DNA from: Actinospica durhamensis
GTDB lineage: Bacteria; Actinomycetota; Actinomycetes; Streptomycetales; Catenulisporaceae
Assembly (NCBI RefSeq): GCF_018139695.1
Contig: NZ_JAGSOG010000014.1
Span: 1 to 64,000, forward strand
Reading direction: 5' to 3'
Length of the DNA stretch: 64,000 nucleotides
This document shows positions 9,336-18,696 of the stretch, in pieces. The notes under the pieces were generated by a model that saw only the letters and a list, made by a program, of their open reading frames with translations, made no database searches and was not told the DNA's origin. The position numbers were made by a program, and so were the translations under genes. Within the stretch, counting starts at the first letter, position 1; each line of letters starts with the position of its first letter.

Positions 9336-9587
9336 TCAGCGGCCGCCGGTCTCCTGGTCCTTGGCGTCCACGCCGAGCACGTGGTAGAGCTCGAATTCGC
9401 GCTCGGCGGCGGCGGAGCGCACGTCCTCGGCGAAGTCCTGCCAGGCCGAGGTGACCCGGCCGGGCACGCCCGAGGCCGAGTCGGCCAGGCTGGAGGGGGC
9501 CAGCTTCTTCGCGGCCTTGGAGACCTTGGCGGCCACCATCACGCCCGCGCCCGCCCCGAGGGCGGCCCAGAACACCCGCTTGACCAT
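9336..9587 (-). CDS. Small membrane-associated protein, DUF6167 type
   Basis: An 83-residue protein of unknown function. The N-terminus (VFWAALGAGAGVMVAA) is one short hydrophobic helix and the rest is charged and probably helical, ending in an acidic tail. Such small proteins occur beside alaS in many actinobacteria and are named DUF6167 from memory. The ATG at 9587 lies five bases after the stop of the DUF948 gene, so the two are co-transcribed and probably act together at the membrane. Confidence 0.75.
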   Translation of the reverse strand: MVKRVFWAALGAGAGVMVAAKVSKAAKKLAPSSLADSASGVPGRVTSAWQDFAEDVRSAAAEREFELYHVLGVDAKDQETGGR

Positions 9588-9592
9588 GTCGC

Positions 9593-10003
9593 TCAGCCCT
9601 TCCGCGTCTTGCGGGCGGCCTTGATCTCCGACTTGACCCGCTTCTCCACATCCGCCCGGCGGCGGCTGGCCAGAGCCGAGCGCACGCCGTAGGAGAAGGC
9701 CGCCGCCTTGATCATCGGCCCGCCCACGGTGGCCGAGAAGGTGGAGGCGAGCGCGGAGGCGTTGGTGGAGATGTTCGAGACGTTGTCGGTGATCACGTCC
9801 ACCTTGCCCAGCTGCTGATTCGTCGTCACCACGGTGGTGGTGATCTCGGTCAGCAGCGGCGCGGTCTTCTCCCCGATGCCCGCCACCAGTTCCCTGGTCT
9901 CCTTGAGCACCTGGGCCAGGCGCAGCAGGACCACGCACAGGAACACCACCCCGATCGCGAAGAAGATCGCGAAAATCAGTCCGACGACTGCTCCTGCCGA
10001 CAC
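9593..10003 (-). CDS. DUF948 domain membrane protein
   Basis: The 136-residue product begins with one membrane helix (GLIFAIFFAIGVVFLCVVLL). A long amphipathic coiled-coil region with TNQQLGKVD and TDNVSNIS repeats follows, then a basic tail (ARKTRKG). This is the DUF948 architecture, which loosely resembles a single-helix methyl-accepting-protein stalk. Its role is unknown. It is the first gene of the run DUF948-DUF6167-alaS, with an intergenic promoter region shared divergently with the pseudokinase gene at 10186. Confidence 0.85.
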   Translation of the reverse strand: MSAGAVVGLIFAIFFAIGVVFLCVVLLRLAQVLKETRELVAGIGEKTAPLLTEITTTVVTTNQQLGKVDVITDNVSNISTNASALASTFSATVGGPMIKAAAFSYGVRSALASRRRADVEKRVKSEIKAARKTRKG

Positions 10004-10185
10004 GTGGGATCCGTCCCTTCGCTCACACCCGAGTGGGATTGCCGTCTGAAATCCCCCGAGGGACCAGACCCGCTAGACGATATCGCGTCCCGGGGCGCCG
10101 ACGCGGTCAGGCCTCGCGGACCCGGGCGACGGCGGATGCGGGCGGCGGCGCATCGGGGGCGCGGGGGCCGAAGTACCCTGACGCC

Positions 10186-11256
10186 ATGGGGAGAGTCTTC
10201 GTTCAGGAATTCGACGACGAGCTCTGGCAGTATTCGGGTTCGCCGTATCCGCCGGCGGCGCGTCTGGCGGGCGGCGGGCCGCCCACCGTGCTGGGCTTCG
10301 GGCCCGACCGGCGGGCGCGGGCGGTCGCCTTCCATCCGCCGCAGTCCGCGCCGTACCTGGTGCTCAGCCGGATGCAGGAGACGGCCGAGCTGATCAACGC
10401 ACTGGATTCGCCGTGCGCCGCCCGGCACTTCGAGATCGGCGAGGGGGCCGGCGGACGGCTGTGGGTGGCGGCCGAGTACGTGCCGGGCCCGCCGCTGCCG
10501 GAGGCGGTTGAGCGGTTCGGGCCGCTCTCGCGCGAGGGCGTCCGGCATCTGGCCCGTGGGCTGATCGAGCTGACCGGACGACTGCACGAGGCCGGGCTGG
10601 CCGGGCGCGGGCTCGAACCGGCCGATCTCGTGCTCGGCCGGACCGGGCCGGTGCTGGTCGACCCGGGATTCGCGCGGGTGGAGGGCACCGGCGGGCGGAT
10701 CGAGACGGGCGGCGAGTTCGAGTCCTGGGACTGGTGCCTCGCCGACGACGTGCGCGCGCTCGGGGCGGTGCTCTACCTCGCGGTCACCGGGCGCCCTGCC
10801 TTCCACGGCTGCGGCGACATCCTCAGCCCGGCCGTGGGCGCGTGCCCCAGCGCGCTGCGCGAGCCGATCGAGGCCAGCCAGCGGGCCCGGCCCGAGTCCC
10901 GGCCGAGCCTGGCCGAGCTGGCCCGGGCGGCGGACGAGGGCTGGGCGGGCGCCTCGCTCTCGGCGCACTGGCTGGAAGAGCCCTGGCAGTCCCCGGAGGT
11001 GCTGCGGGACGTCAACGCGCGGGCGCAGGAAGTGGACGGGCTGCGCCGGCGGTTCCTCGACCGGGAGATCATCGCGGCCGCGGCCGCGCCGTCCCTGCAC
11101 GGGGTGCGCCGCGGCGAGGTGCGCTGGACGGGCCCGGGCACCGCGGCCGACCCCGAGGGACCGGCCGCGCTGGCCCGGCGGGCGCTGCGCGGCGCCTGGC
11201 GCACCCTTGCGACCAGCCGACGGCAATGGCACGATCGGCAGGCCGAGCACCGGTGA
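10186..11256 (+). CDS. Protein kinase-like protein, probable pseudokinase
   Basis: The 356-residue soluble protein follows the order of a Hanks-type kinase C-lobe. AAEYVPGPPLPEAV resembles the hinge and LARGLIELTGRLHEAGL the helix before the catalytic loop. DDVRALGAVLYLAVTGRPAF matches the F-helix region (D-x-W/R-x-x-G). However, the HRDLKPxN loop reads GRGLEPADL and the DFG motif reads DPG, and I see no glycine-rich loop or VAIK lysine. It is probably catalytically dead and acts as a scaffold. The ATG at 10186 was preferred over an upstream in-frame ATG at 10033 because the protein-like sequence starts there. It stands alone, divergent from the DUF948 gene. Confidence 0.65.
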   Translation: MGRVFVQEFDDELWQYSGSPYPPAARLAGGGPPTVLGFGPDRRARAVAFHPPQSAPYLVLSRMQETAELINALDSPCAARHFEIGEGAGGRLWVAAEYVPGPPLPEAVERFGPLSREGVRHLARGLIELTGRLHEAGLAGRGLEPADLVLGRTGPVLVDPGFARVEGTGGRIETGGEFESWDWCLADDVRALGAVLYLAVTGRPAFHGCGDILSPAVGACPSALREPIEASQRARPESRPSLAELARAADEGWAGASLSAHWLEEPWQSPEVLRDVNARAQEVDGLRRRFLDREIIAAAAAPSLHGVRRGEVRWTGPGTAADPEGPAALARRALRGAWRTLATSRRQWHDRQAEHR

Positions 11257-11414
11257 GCCGTGGGGGGAGCCGGGCCGGCGCCGAACATCGTGTTCTCGAT
11301 CACCGGGGAGTGGGGTCAATGCCTGTCCGCGCGCACATCGTACCGGGCCGCCGACAGTCCTGACGCAGCAGGCGGCATGTCCGTGCTCTCACATGCCACA
11401 GAAGGACTTCAAGA

Positions 11415-12182
11415 GTGGACTTCTACGTCCAGCAGCACGCGCGCACCCTCGTTCTGCGCAGCCCGGTGCACACGCGCACCGGGCCTTTCGTCGCCCGGTT
11501 CAACCCGGACTGGGCCAATCCCATGGCCAACTACGCCATCCCGGACGACCACGCCGAGCCGACCGCCGAGGACATACGTGCACTGATCCAGGTCTTCCTG
11601 GACCGGGACCGGCTGCCGCGTCTGGAGTTCCTGCCCAGTTGCGCGCCCGCGGTCGAGCCGGCGCTGCGCACGGCCGGGTTCGAGGTGGAGAACCGGGCGC
11701 CGCTGATGGCCTGTCCGCCCGGGGACCTGACCGCGCCGAGGACGGTGCCAGGCCTTGAGCTGTTCGAACCGCGCACCGACGAGGACCTGTTCGCGCTCGC
11801 GACGGTGCAGCACTACGCCTACGGGGAGCCGGGCGAGCCCGACCGCCACGCGGTCGCGCGCCTGCGCCGCACCTACGAGAACGGCGGCCTGGTCCTGCTG
11901 GCCGTGCTGGACGGGCAGCCTGCGGGCGGCGGCTCCTGCTCGAGTCCGGTCGACGGCCTGACCGAACTGGCCGGCGTCGCGGTGGCCGAGGGCCTGCGCC
12001 GGCGCGGGGTGGGCGCCGCCGTCGCCGCCCGGCTGACCGAGCTCGCCTTCGAACGCGGGTTCCGGCTGCCCTGGCTGGAGCCCTCGGGCGAGGAGAGCGA
12101 GCGGGTCTACGCGGGCATCGGCTACCGGACCATCGGCGAGAAGCTCAACATCTCGCTGCCGGGAGGCGCACCGCTCGGCTGA
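11415..12182 (+). CDS. GNAT family N-acetyltransferase
   Basis: A 255-residue acetyltransferase with an N-terminal extension of about 120 residues. The GNAT core (about 125-250) includes the acetyl-CoA motif AEGLRRRGVGAAV and the C-terminal EESERVYAGIGYRTI strand-helix. The substrate is unknown. The start is GTG at 11415. The next gene on the strand, an MFS transporter, is 138 bases downstream, so co-regulation is uncertain. Confidence 0.8.
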   Translation: MDFYVQQHARTLVLRSPVHTRTGPFVARFNPDWANPMANYAIPDDHAEPTAEDIRALIQVFLDRDRLPRLEFLPSCAPAVEPALRTAGFEVENRAPLMACPPGDLTAPRTVPGLELFEPRTDEDLFALATVQHYAYGEPGEPDRHAVARLRRTYENGGLVLLAVLDGQPAGGGSCSSPVDGLTELAGVAVAEGLRRRGVGAAVAARLTELAFERGFRLPWLEPSGEESERVYAGIGYRTIGEKLNISLPGGAPLG

Positions 12183-12199
12183 GCTCCCGGCGCCCCGCC

Positions 12200-12236
12200 T
12201 TGACCCCACCGTACGGTGTACGACCCGGACGTACGC
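12200..12236. promoter_or_regulatory. Palindrome cluster upstream of MFS gene
   Basis: A TTGACC hexamer at 12200-12205 is followed by the perfect palindrome accgtacggt (12208-12217) and two further gtac-centred sequences up to about 12236. This could be a promoter overlapped by a TetR-like operator controlling the exporter at 12321. No matching regulator gene lies alongside, and no good -10 box is spaced correctly. Confidence 0.3.
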
Positions 12237-12320
12237 TGTGCGGTGGGCTCCCGGCGCGGGAAGGTTTTCGATTCTGTCGAGGGCTTCTGCAAGGATGTCC
12301 TGCGAAAGTAGGAGACCCAC

Positions 12321-13568
12321 ATGCACTTGGCCCGTTACAAGTCCGTCCTCGACCTGCCCGGCATGAAGTCGTTCATGCTGGTCGCGCTGATCGCCCGAAT
12401 ACCCGGGACGGCCTGGACCACCGCGCTGACGCTGAGCGTCGTGCTCGACCGGCACCTGAGCTACGCCGCGGCCGGCGCCGCCACGGCCATGTTCACCGTC
12501 GGGCTCGCGGTCGGCTCGCCGCTGCTGGGCAGGATGATCGACCGGCGCGGCCCGCGGCCGGTGCTGCTGGTCACGGGCGTGGTCTCGCTGCTGTTCTGGA
12601 ACCTGGTGCCGGTGCTGCCCTACCCGGCGCTGCTGCCCTGCGCGGTGGTGTGCGGCGCGCTGCAGGTGCCGATCATGACGCTGGTGCGCCAGTCGGTGGC
12701 GCAGCGGGTGCCGGAGTCGGTGCGCCGCCAGGCGTACTCGCTGGACTCGATGGCCGTGGAGCTCTCGTTCATGGTCGGCCCCGCGCTCGCGGTGCTGGCG
12801 ATCACCTCGCTCGGCGAGGCCACCTCCACCCTGCGCGTGGTCGGCTTCGGCATCGCGGGCGGCGCGGCGGTGTTCTACGCGTACTCCAAGCGGCAGGAGA
12901 GCGCCGGGCGCACCGGTCTCGCGCGCGAGACCGCGGCCGGGGCGGACGAGCCGGAGGCCAAGCCGCACTGGCTGGCGCCGAGCTTCCTGCTGATCCTGGC
13001 CGTGTGCACGGCCTGCTGCGTCATCCTGTCCTCGACCGACGTGGCCATCGTCGCGGTGCTGCGCGGGCACGGGCAGATCGCCTGGGCCGGCGTGGTGGTG
13101 ATGGCGTGGTGCGCCGCCTCGCTGGTGGGCGGCTTCGTGCACGGCGCGCTGCCCCGGCCGGTGCCGATGGGCGTGCTCCTGCTGCTGCTCGGCGCCCTGA
13201 GCGTGCCGGTGGGCCTGGCCGGCACCTGGTGGGTGCTGTGCCTCGCGGTCATCCCGGCCGGCCTGGCCTGCGCCCCGACCATCTCCTCCACCGTGGACGC
13301 GGTCAGCCGGGCGGTGCCCCCGTCCCGGCGCGGCCAGGCCATGGGCCTGCACGCGGCCGCGCTCACCGTCGGCAGCGCGATCGGCGCCCCGGTGATCGGC
13401 GTGGTCATCGACGGCTCCGGCCCGGCCTGGGGCATGGCCGCGGTCGGCCTGCTCGGCTGCGCGGTCGCGCTGATCGCCCTGGTGGCCACCCGCCGCGTCA
13501 ACGCGGCGGCGGCGCGCACGGTGCGGATCGAGGCCCCGGCGGAGATCGTGCTCGAGCGGGCCGCCTGA
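12321..13568 (+). CDS. MFS transporter
   Basis: The 415-residue membrane protein has about twelve hydrophobic helices. The loop 2-3 signature of major facilitators, GRMIDRRGPRP, is at about 70-80. GLHAAALTVGSAIGAPVIGV in the C-terminal half matches the antiporter-like motif of drug exporters. The substrate is unknown; export of a small molecule is the likeliest role. An SD-like AGGAGA precedes the ATG at 12321. Several palindromes upstream hint at local repression. Confidence 0.82.
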   Translation: MHLARYKSVLDLPGMKSFMLVALIARIPGTAWTTALTLSVVLDRHLSYAAAGAATAMFTVGLAVGSPLLGRMIDRRGPRPVLLVTGVVSLLFWNLVPVLPYPALLPCAVVCGALQVPIMTLVRQSVAQRVPESVRRQAYSLDSMAVELSFMVGPALAVLAITSLGEATSTLRVVGFGIAGGAAVFYAYSKRQESAGRTGLARETAAGADEPEAKPHWLAPSFLLILAVCTACCVILSSTDVAIVAVLRGHGQIAWAGVVVMAWCAASLVGGFVHGALPRPVPMGVLLLLLGALSVPVGLAGTWWVLCLAVIPAGLACAPTISSTVDAVSRAVPPSRRGQAMGLHAAALTVGSAIGAPVIGVVIDGSGPAWGMAAVGLLGCAVALIALVATRRVNAAAARTVRIEAPAEIVLERAA

Positions 13569-13643
13569 GACCGGGGCCTTGAGCACGGCGCCCGAGCGCA
13601 CGGCCTCTGGCGGACGGAGCCGTCCGGCCCTTACCTTTCTCGG

Positions 13644-14384
13644 ATGCGATCCGACCCAGCGGTAACCTCCGACCCGATCCAGCCGGCGAGCCGGCTCGCC
13701 GCCCGCCCCGTCGCGGGCGCGCTGCGCACGGCCCTGGCCGTGCTCGCGCTGGTGGCGCTCGTGGTCGGCTACGACCGGGACGTGCACACCGGCGACGCGG
13801 TGAACTTCTTCTTCTACTTCACCGACCTGTCCAACCTGTTCGGCGCCGCGCTGCTGCTGCTCGGCGGCCGGGCGCTGCTGCGGGGCCGGGCCGGGGTGCC
13901 CGACCTGGTGCGGGGCGCGGCCGTGCTCTACCTGATCATCACGGGGCTGGTGTACTGGACTCTGCTGGCCGGGCAGGCCACCGCGGCCACGATCACCTGG
14001 CAGAACGACATCGTGCACGCGGTGATGCCGTGCGCCCTGGTGCTCGACTGGCTGCTGCTGCCCCCGGCCGCGCGGCTGGGCTACGGCAGGGCCTCGCGCT
14101 GGCTCGTCTTCCCGGTGCTCTACCTGGCCGTCTCGCTCATCCGCGGGCCGCTGGTGCACTGGTGGCCGTACGGGTTCCTCGACCCGCGCAAGCCGGGCGG
14201 GTACATGCACGTCACGACCTGGTCGCTGATCGTCACGACCGTGTTCGTGGTCTTCATGGCGCTGGTCGTGCTGGCGGGCAATCAGTTCTCTTCGCGGCGC
14301 TCGGATTCCGCCGCCGGCTCGGGCGACGCGTCGGCCTCGCCGGAGCCGAGCAGCGAGCGCAACTTCTCCACCCGGTCGGCATAG
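13644..14384 (+). CDS. Pr6Pr family membrane protein
   Basis: A 246-residue integral membrane protein with about six helices, matching the Pr6Pr (FAR-17a/AIG1-like) family. [12 protein letters not shown] near residue 55, [18 protein letters not shown] near 125, and [15 protein letters not shown] near 165 are the family landmarks. The biochemical role is unknown. Its last 34 codons run antisense to the 3' end of rarA, a 103-bp convergent overlap. That tail is polar and low-complexity and probably dispensable. Confidence 0.75.
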   Translation: MRSDPAVTSDPIQPASRLAARPVAGALRTALAVLALVALVVGYDRDVHTGDAVNFFFYFTDLSNLFGAALLLLGGRALLRGRAGVPDLVRGAAVLYLIITGLVYWTLLAGQATAATITWQNDIVHAVMPCALVLDWLLLPPAARLGYGRASRWLVFPVLYLAVSLIRGPLVHWWPYGFLDPRKPGGYMHVTTWSLIVTTVFVVFMALVVLAGNQFSSRRSDSAAGSGDASASPEPSSERNFSTRSA

Positions 14385-15679
14385 CGCTCCTCGACGCCGT
14401 GCCGGGTGGGGCGGTAGTACCGCTTGCCGTGCACGGCGTCGGGCGCGTACTGCTGCGCGGCCACCGCGTTCGGCAGGTCGTGCGGGTAGACGTAGCCCTG
14501 GCCGTGCCCGAGCTTGCCCGCGCCCTGGTAGTGGCTGTCGCGCAGGTGCGGCGGCACCGGCCCGGCCAGGCCCGCGCGCACGTCGGCCAGGGCGGCGTCG
14601 ATAGCCAGGTAGGCCGCGTTCGACTTGGGGGCCGCGGCCAGCGCGATCACGGCCTGCGCCAGCGAGATGCGGGCCTCGGGCCAGCCGATGAAGGACACCG
14701 CCTGCATCGCCGCGACCGCGGTCTGCAGCGCGGACGGGTCGGCCAGGCCGATGTCCTCGCTGGCCGAGATGACCAGGCGGCGGGCGATGAAGCGCGGGTC
14801 CTCCCCCGCCTCGACCATCCGGGCCAGGTAGTGCAGCGCGGCGTCCACGTCCGAGCCGCGGATCGACTTGATCAGCGCCGAGGCCACGTCGTAGTGCTGG
14901 TCCCCGTCCCGGTCGTAGCGCACCGCGGCGCGGTCCAGCGCCTGCTCCAGGATCGCCACGGTGATCTCGTCCGAGCCGCTGTCCTTGGCCGCGCCAGCGC
15001 CCGCCTCCAGCGCCGTCAGCGCGCGCCGGGCGTCGCCGCCGGCCAGCCGCAGCAGCTGCGCCCGGGCGTCCTCGGCCAGGGTGACCGTGCCGGCCAGGCC
15101 GCGCTGCTCGACCAGCGCCCGGTCGATCAGGGAGCTGGTGTCGTCCTCGTCCAGCTGCTCGAGCGTGAGCAGCAGCGAACGGGACATCAGCGGGGAGATC
15201 ACGGAGAAGTACGGGTTCTCGGTGGTGGCCGCGATCAGGGTGACGGTGCGGTTCTCCACCGCGGGCAGCAGCGAGTCCTGCTGCGCCTTGGAGAAGCGGT
15301 GGATCTCGTCCAGGAACAGCACGGTCTCCCGCTCGTACCCGGCGAGCTGGTTGCGCGCCTCCTCCAGCGCCGCGCGCACCTCCTTGACCCCGGCCGTGAT
15401 CGCGGACAGCTCCAGGAAGTGCCGGTCGGTGCTGCGGGCCACCACGTGCGCCAGGGTGGTCTTGCCGGTGCCGGGCGGCCCCCACAGGATCACCGAGGCC
15501 GGCACGGCCCGGGACTGCGGCGAGGAGTCGACCAGGCGGCGCAGCGGGGATCCCGGCCGCAGCAGCTTGCGCTGGCCGACCACCTCGTCCAGCGTGCGCG
15601 GGCGCATCCGGGCGGCGAGCGGGGCGCGCGCGGCCTGGTGCTCGCGGTTCGCGTAGTCGAAGAGGCTGTCAGCGGGCAT
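14282..15679 (-). CDS. rarA: Replication-associated recombination protein A
   Basis: The 465-residue RarA/MgsA is an AAA+ clamp-loader-like ATPase acting at stalled forks. DEVVGQ is followed by Walker [10 protein letters not shown] (about residue 67), Walker B FLDEIHRF (about 122) and sensor 1 ATTENPYF. The C-terminal domain (about 290-440) has the family stretches [10 protein letters not shown] and [12 protein letters not shown]. It ends with an acidic tail overlapping the convergent Pr6Pr gene. It is divergent, with 51 bases between its start and the GNAT gene at 15731. Confidence 0.95.
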   Translation of the reverse strand: MPADSLFDYANREHQAARAPLAARMRPRTLDEVVGQRKLLRPGSPLRRLVDSSPQSRAVPASVILWGPPGTGKTTLAHVVARSTDRHFLELSAITAGVKEVRAALEEARNQLAGYERETVLFLDEIHRFSKAQQDSLLPAVENRTVTLIAATTENPYFSVISPLMSRSLLLTLEQLDEDDTSSLIDRALVEQRGLAGTVTLAEDARAQLLRLAGGDARRALTALEAGAGAAKDSGSDEITVAILEQALDRAAVRYDRDGDQHYDVASALIKSIRGSDVDAALHYLARMVEAGEDPRFIARRLVISASEDIGLADPSALQTAVAAMQAVSFIGWPEARISLAQAVIALAAAPKSNAAYLAIDAALADVRAGLAGPVPPHLRDSHYQGAGKLGHGQGYVYPHDLPNAVAAQQYAPDAVHGKRYYRPTRHGVEERYADRVEKLRSLLGSGEADASPEPAAESERREEN

Positions 15680-15730
15680 GTCCCGAGCCTAACGCGAGGC
15701 CCGGACAGCGCGGGTGCGAGAATCCAGAGC

Positions 15731-16516
15731 ATGAACGGTACAGCGGCGGTGGCCCGCTTCGACTCCTACGCGCACCTGCCCGCCGAGGTCCTCGACGACG
15801 CGCTGGTGCGGATCGAGGCCGACCCGGACGTGCTGCACGGCGCGTGGATCACCGAGGGCGGCTACGCGCTCGCCTCCACCGACGGGTACGGCGGCGACCC
15901 GTGCTGGCTGCACGTGGCCGGCCGGCCCGAGGTCGCCGCCGCGCTGCTCGAGGCCGCGATCGCGCACCTGGGCGAGGCCTGCTGCGGCCTGACCGTGCCG
16001 CGCGGGGTGGACCTGGCCCGCTGGATCCCGGACGGCGAGCCCGGCGAGTGGGACCTGATGCGCTGCGACCGGGCGCCCGCCGCACAGCCCGGCGAGGACC
16101 GGGTGGCCGCGCTCACCGACCTGGCCGCGGTGCAGGCGTTCCTGGACCGGGTCAACCCGCACCACTCGGTGCGCGCGGACCACCGGGAGGTGGAGCGGTG
16201 GATGGGCGTGGCGGACGAGGCGGGCGGCGGCCTGCTCGCGGTCGGCGCGTTCACCCGGCGGGTGTCCGGCACCGCGTACCTCGCCTCCATCGCCACCGAC
16301 GAGCAGGCGCGCGGGCAGGGCCTCGGCGGCGCGGTGACGGCGGCGCTGACCCGACACGCCTTCGCGTCGGGGGACGGTTTGTGCACCCTCGCGCACTACC
16401 ACCCCAACGACCCGGCGCGCCGCGTCTACCAGCGGCTCGGCTATCGGACGACCCATCAGAACCGGTCCCACGCGCTGCCCCGGCAGGCCGCGGCCGAAGA
16501 TCGAACCGACGCATAG
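15731..16516 (+). CDS. GNAT family N-acetyltransferase
   Basis: A 261-residue acetyltransferase. The N-terminal half is a degenerate GNAT-like domain (CWLHVAGRPEVAAALL). The C-terminal half (about 135-250) has the acetyl-CoA loop DEQARGQGLGGAV and the closing ARRVYQRLGYRT, so this looks like a tandem-GNAT protein in which only the second half is canonical. The substrate is unknown. The ATG at 15731 lies 51 bases from the divergent rarA start. MurA follows after 27 bases, so the two may be co-transcribed. Confidence 0.78.
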   Translation: MNGTAAVARFDSYAHLPAEVLDDALVRIEADPDVLHGAWITEGGYALASTDGYGGDPCWLHVAGRPEVAAALLEAAIAHLGEACCGLTVPRGVDLARWIPDGEPGEWDLMRCDRAPAAQPGEDRVAALTDLAAVQAFLDRVNPHHSVRADHREVERWMGVADEAGGGLLAVGAFTRRVSGTAYLASIATDEQARGQGLGGAVTAALTRHAFASGDGLCTLAHYHPNDPARRVYQRLGYRTTHQNRSHALPRQAAAEDRTDA

Positions 16517-16543
16517 CAGCGTGGTCGGAGCCACAATGGCCTC

Positions 16544-17869
16544 ATGACCCGAGCCTGGAAGATCGAACCCACCGGTCCGCTGCGCGGCGACGTCACCGTG
16601 CGCGGATCGAAGAACGCCGTCACCAAGCACATGGTCGCCGCGATCCTCGGCCAGGGCCCGAGCCGGATCGCCAACGCACCCCGGGTCGGCGACGTCGAGA
16701 TCACCGCGTCCATGCTGCGCGCGCTCGGCTGCTCGGTCGAGCGGGAGGCGGACACGCTCGTGGTCGAGCGCGGGGAGAAGCTCGCCTCGGCCGTGCCGCA
16801 GTCCTTCACCGGCCGCAACCGGATCCCGGTGCTGCTGCTCGGCCCGCTGCTCAACCTCACCGGCGAGGCCTTCGTGCCGCTGGTGGGCGGGGACCGGATC
16901 GGGCCGCGCCCGCTGGACTTCCACATCACCGCGCTGACCGCGATGGGCGCGCAGATCACGGTGGACGAGAACGGCATCCACGCCTCCACCCGCCGGCTGC
17001 AGGGCACGAAGGTGGCGCTGCCCTACCCGAGCGTGGGCGCGACCGAGTCGGTGATGCTCTCCGCGGTGCTGGCCGAGGGCCGCACGGTGATCTCGAACGC
17101 GGCGGTGGAGCCGGAGATCATGGAGCTTGCGCTGTTCCTGCAGCGGATGGGCGCCGGCATCCAGCTCCAGCCGGATCGCAGGATCGTGATCGAGGGCGTG
17201 GAGCGGCTGCACGGGGCCGACACCCGGCTCTCCGGCGACCGGCTCGAGGCCTTCAGCTACCTGGTCGCGGGTCTGCTGACGGGTGGTCAGGTGCGGGTGC
17301 ACGGCTGCGCCCAGGAACGGCTGGTCACCGCGATCGAGACGCTGCGCCGGATGGGCACCCGGTTCGAGATCGGCGAGGAGTACATCACCGCCTCCGCCCC
17401 GGACGGCCTGCGCTCGGCCGCCGTGCACACCGACACCCACCCCGGCTTCGCCACCGACTGGCAGCAGCCGCTGCTGGTGCTGATGAGCCAGGCCCGCGGC
17501 CTTTCCGTGCTGCACGAGACGGTGTTCGAGAACCGGTTCGTCTACGTCAAGGCCCTGCAGCAGCTCGGCTGCGAGATCGAGCTGTTCCCGATGTGCCTGG
17601 GCGGCAACGCCTGCCGCTTCCACGACACCAACCACCTGCACTCCGCCGTCGTACACGGCCCGTCCAAGCTGGTCGGCGCCCAGGTGCACGTCCCCGACGT
17701 GCGCACCGGCTACTCCTCCGTCATCGCCGCCTCCATCGCCGACGGCCCGTCCGTGCTGATGGACGTCGAGTCGCTCGAGCGCGGCTACGACGAACCGCTG
17801 ACCCGGCTGCAGTCACTCGGCATGGCCATCACGGTGGACGAGGCGTTCGAGGAGGCGGGCGAGGACTGA
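16544..17869 (+). CDS. murA: UDP-N-acetylglucosamine 1-carboxyvinyltransferase
   Basis: MurA transfers enolpyruvate from PEP to UDP-GlcNAc, the first committed step of peptidoglycan synthesis. The 441-residue protein keeps K23 and N24 (GSKNA), the DWQQP aspartate (THPGFATDWQQP), the DVRTG arginine and the ERGYD arginine. The catalytic loop Cys (Cys115 in E. coli) is Asp here: D117 in LVGGDRIGPRPLDFH. Mycobacterium tuberculosis MurA has Asp at the same position and resists fosfomycin, so the same is inferred. The sequence is closest in my memory to the Streptomyces-type MurA, in which the residue is Cys. A second murA elsewhere in the genome is possible. Confidence 0.93.
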   Translation: MTRAWKIEPTGPLRGDVTVRGSKNAVTKHMVAAILGQGPSRIANAPRVGDVEITASMLRALGCSVEREADTLVVERGEKLASAVPQSFTGRNRIPVLLLGPLLNLTGEAFVPLVGGDRIGPRPLDFHITALTAMGAQITVDENGIHASTRRLQGTKVALPYPSVGATESVMLSAVLAEGRTVISNAAVEPEIMELALFLQRMGAGIQLQPDRRIVIEGVERLHGADTRLSGDRLEAFSYLVAGLLTGGQVRVHGCAQERLVTAIETLRRMGTRFEIGEEYITASAPDGLRSAAVHTDTHPGFATDWQQPLLVLMSQARGLSVLHETVFENRFVYVKALQQLGCEIELFPMCLGGNACRFHDTNHLHSAVVHGPSKLVGAQVHVPDVRTGYSSVIAASIADGPSVLMDVESLERGYDEPLTRLQSLGMAITVDEAFEEAGED

Positions 17870-17913
17870 ACCGGGCGGCTCGGCGCGCCGCGATCCCGGC
17901 GTACAGTGATCAG

Positions 17914-18696
17914 GTGCTGCAACACGTCACCGCGACCCGCTACGTCACCCCGCTGCGCGAGGGCGGCTCGCTGCCCGGCATCGTCGAGGCGGACGACCTC
18001 GGGACCTACGTGGTCAAGTTCCGCGGGGCCGGACAGGGCAGCGCGGCGCTGGTCTCGGAGATCGTGGTCGGGGAACTCGGGCGGCGGCTCGGGGTGCGCG
18101 TGCCCGACCTGGTGCTGATCGAGCTCGACGCGGAGATCGGCCGGCGCGAGCCGGACCAGGAGGTGCAGGAGCTGCTGCTGGCGAGCGTCGGGCTGAATCT
18201 GGGCATGGACTTCCTGCCCGGCTCGATCGGCTTCGACGGCATGCACTGGCAGCCGCCGGCCGAGGAGGCCGCCCGGATCTACTGGCTGGACGCGCTCACC
18301 GGCAACGTCGACCGCACCTGGGCCAATCCCAATACGCTGATCTGGCACCGGAAGCTGTGGGCGATCGACCACGGCGCCGCGCTGGTGTTCCAGCACTCCT
18401 GGCCCGCGGTCCCGGCCTGGGCCGCGCGCCGCTACGACCTGTCCAAGCACGTGCTCGGCGGGCAGGTGGGCGCGATGCCGGCGGCCGAGCTCAAGGCGAT
18501 GGACGAGCAGCTCGCCGACGCGGTGACCCCGGAGATACTCACCGAGGTGCTGGCGCTGGTGCCGGACGAGTTCCTGCTGAAGTTGAATTCCGCCCCCGCG
18601 GACGCCTCGGCGGCCGGACTGCGGGAGCGTTACGCCGAGTACCTACTCGCGCGGCGGTCCTCCGACCGCGCCTGGTGGCCGGAGAGTGCGGTATGA
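17914..18696 (+). CDS. HipA-like kinase
   Basis: A 260-residue short HipA-family kinase. TYVVKFRG carries the likely ATP-binding lysine (K35), GNVDRTWANPN carries the catalytic Asp (D133) and metal-binding Asn, and AIDHGAAL carries the DFG-equivalent Asp (D152). All key residues look intact, so it is probably active on an unknown target. It lacks the N-terminal domain of E. coli HipA. No HipB-like HTH gene is adjacent. Instead the gene overlaps a DUF3037 gene (ATGA). The start is GTG at 17914. Confidence 0.78.
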   Translation: MLQHVTATRYVTPLREGGSLPGIVEADDLGTYVVKFRGAGQGSAALVSEIVVGELGRRLGVRVPDLVLIELDAEIGRREPDQEVQELLLASVGLNLGMDFLPGSIGFDGMHWQPPAEEAARIYWLDALTGNVDRTWANPNTLIWHRKLWAIDHGAALVFQHSWPAVPAWAARRYDLSKHVLGGQVGAMPAAELKAMDEQLADAVTPEILTEVLALVPDEFLLKLNSAPADASAAGLRERYAEYLLARRSSDRAWWPESAV

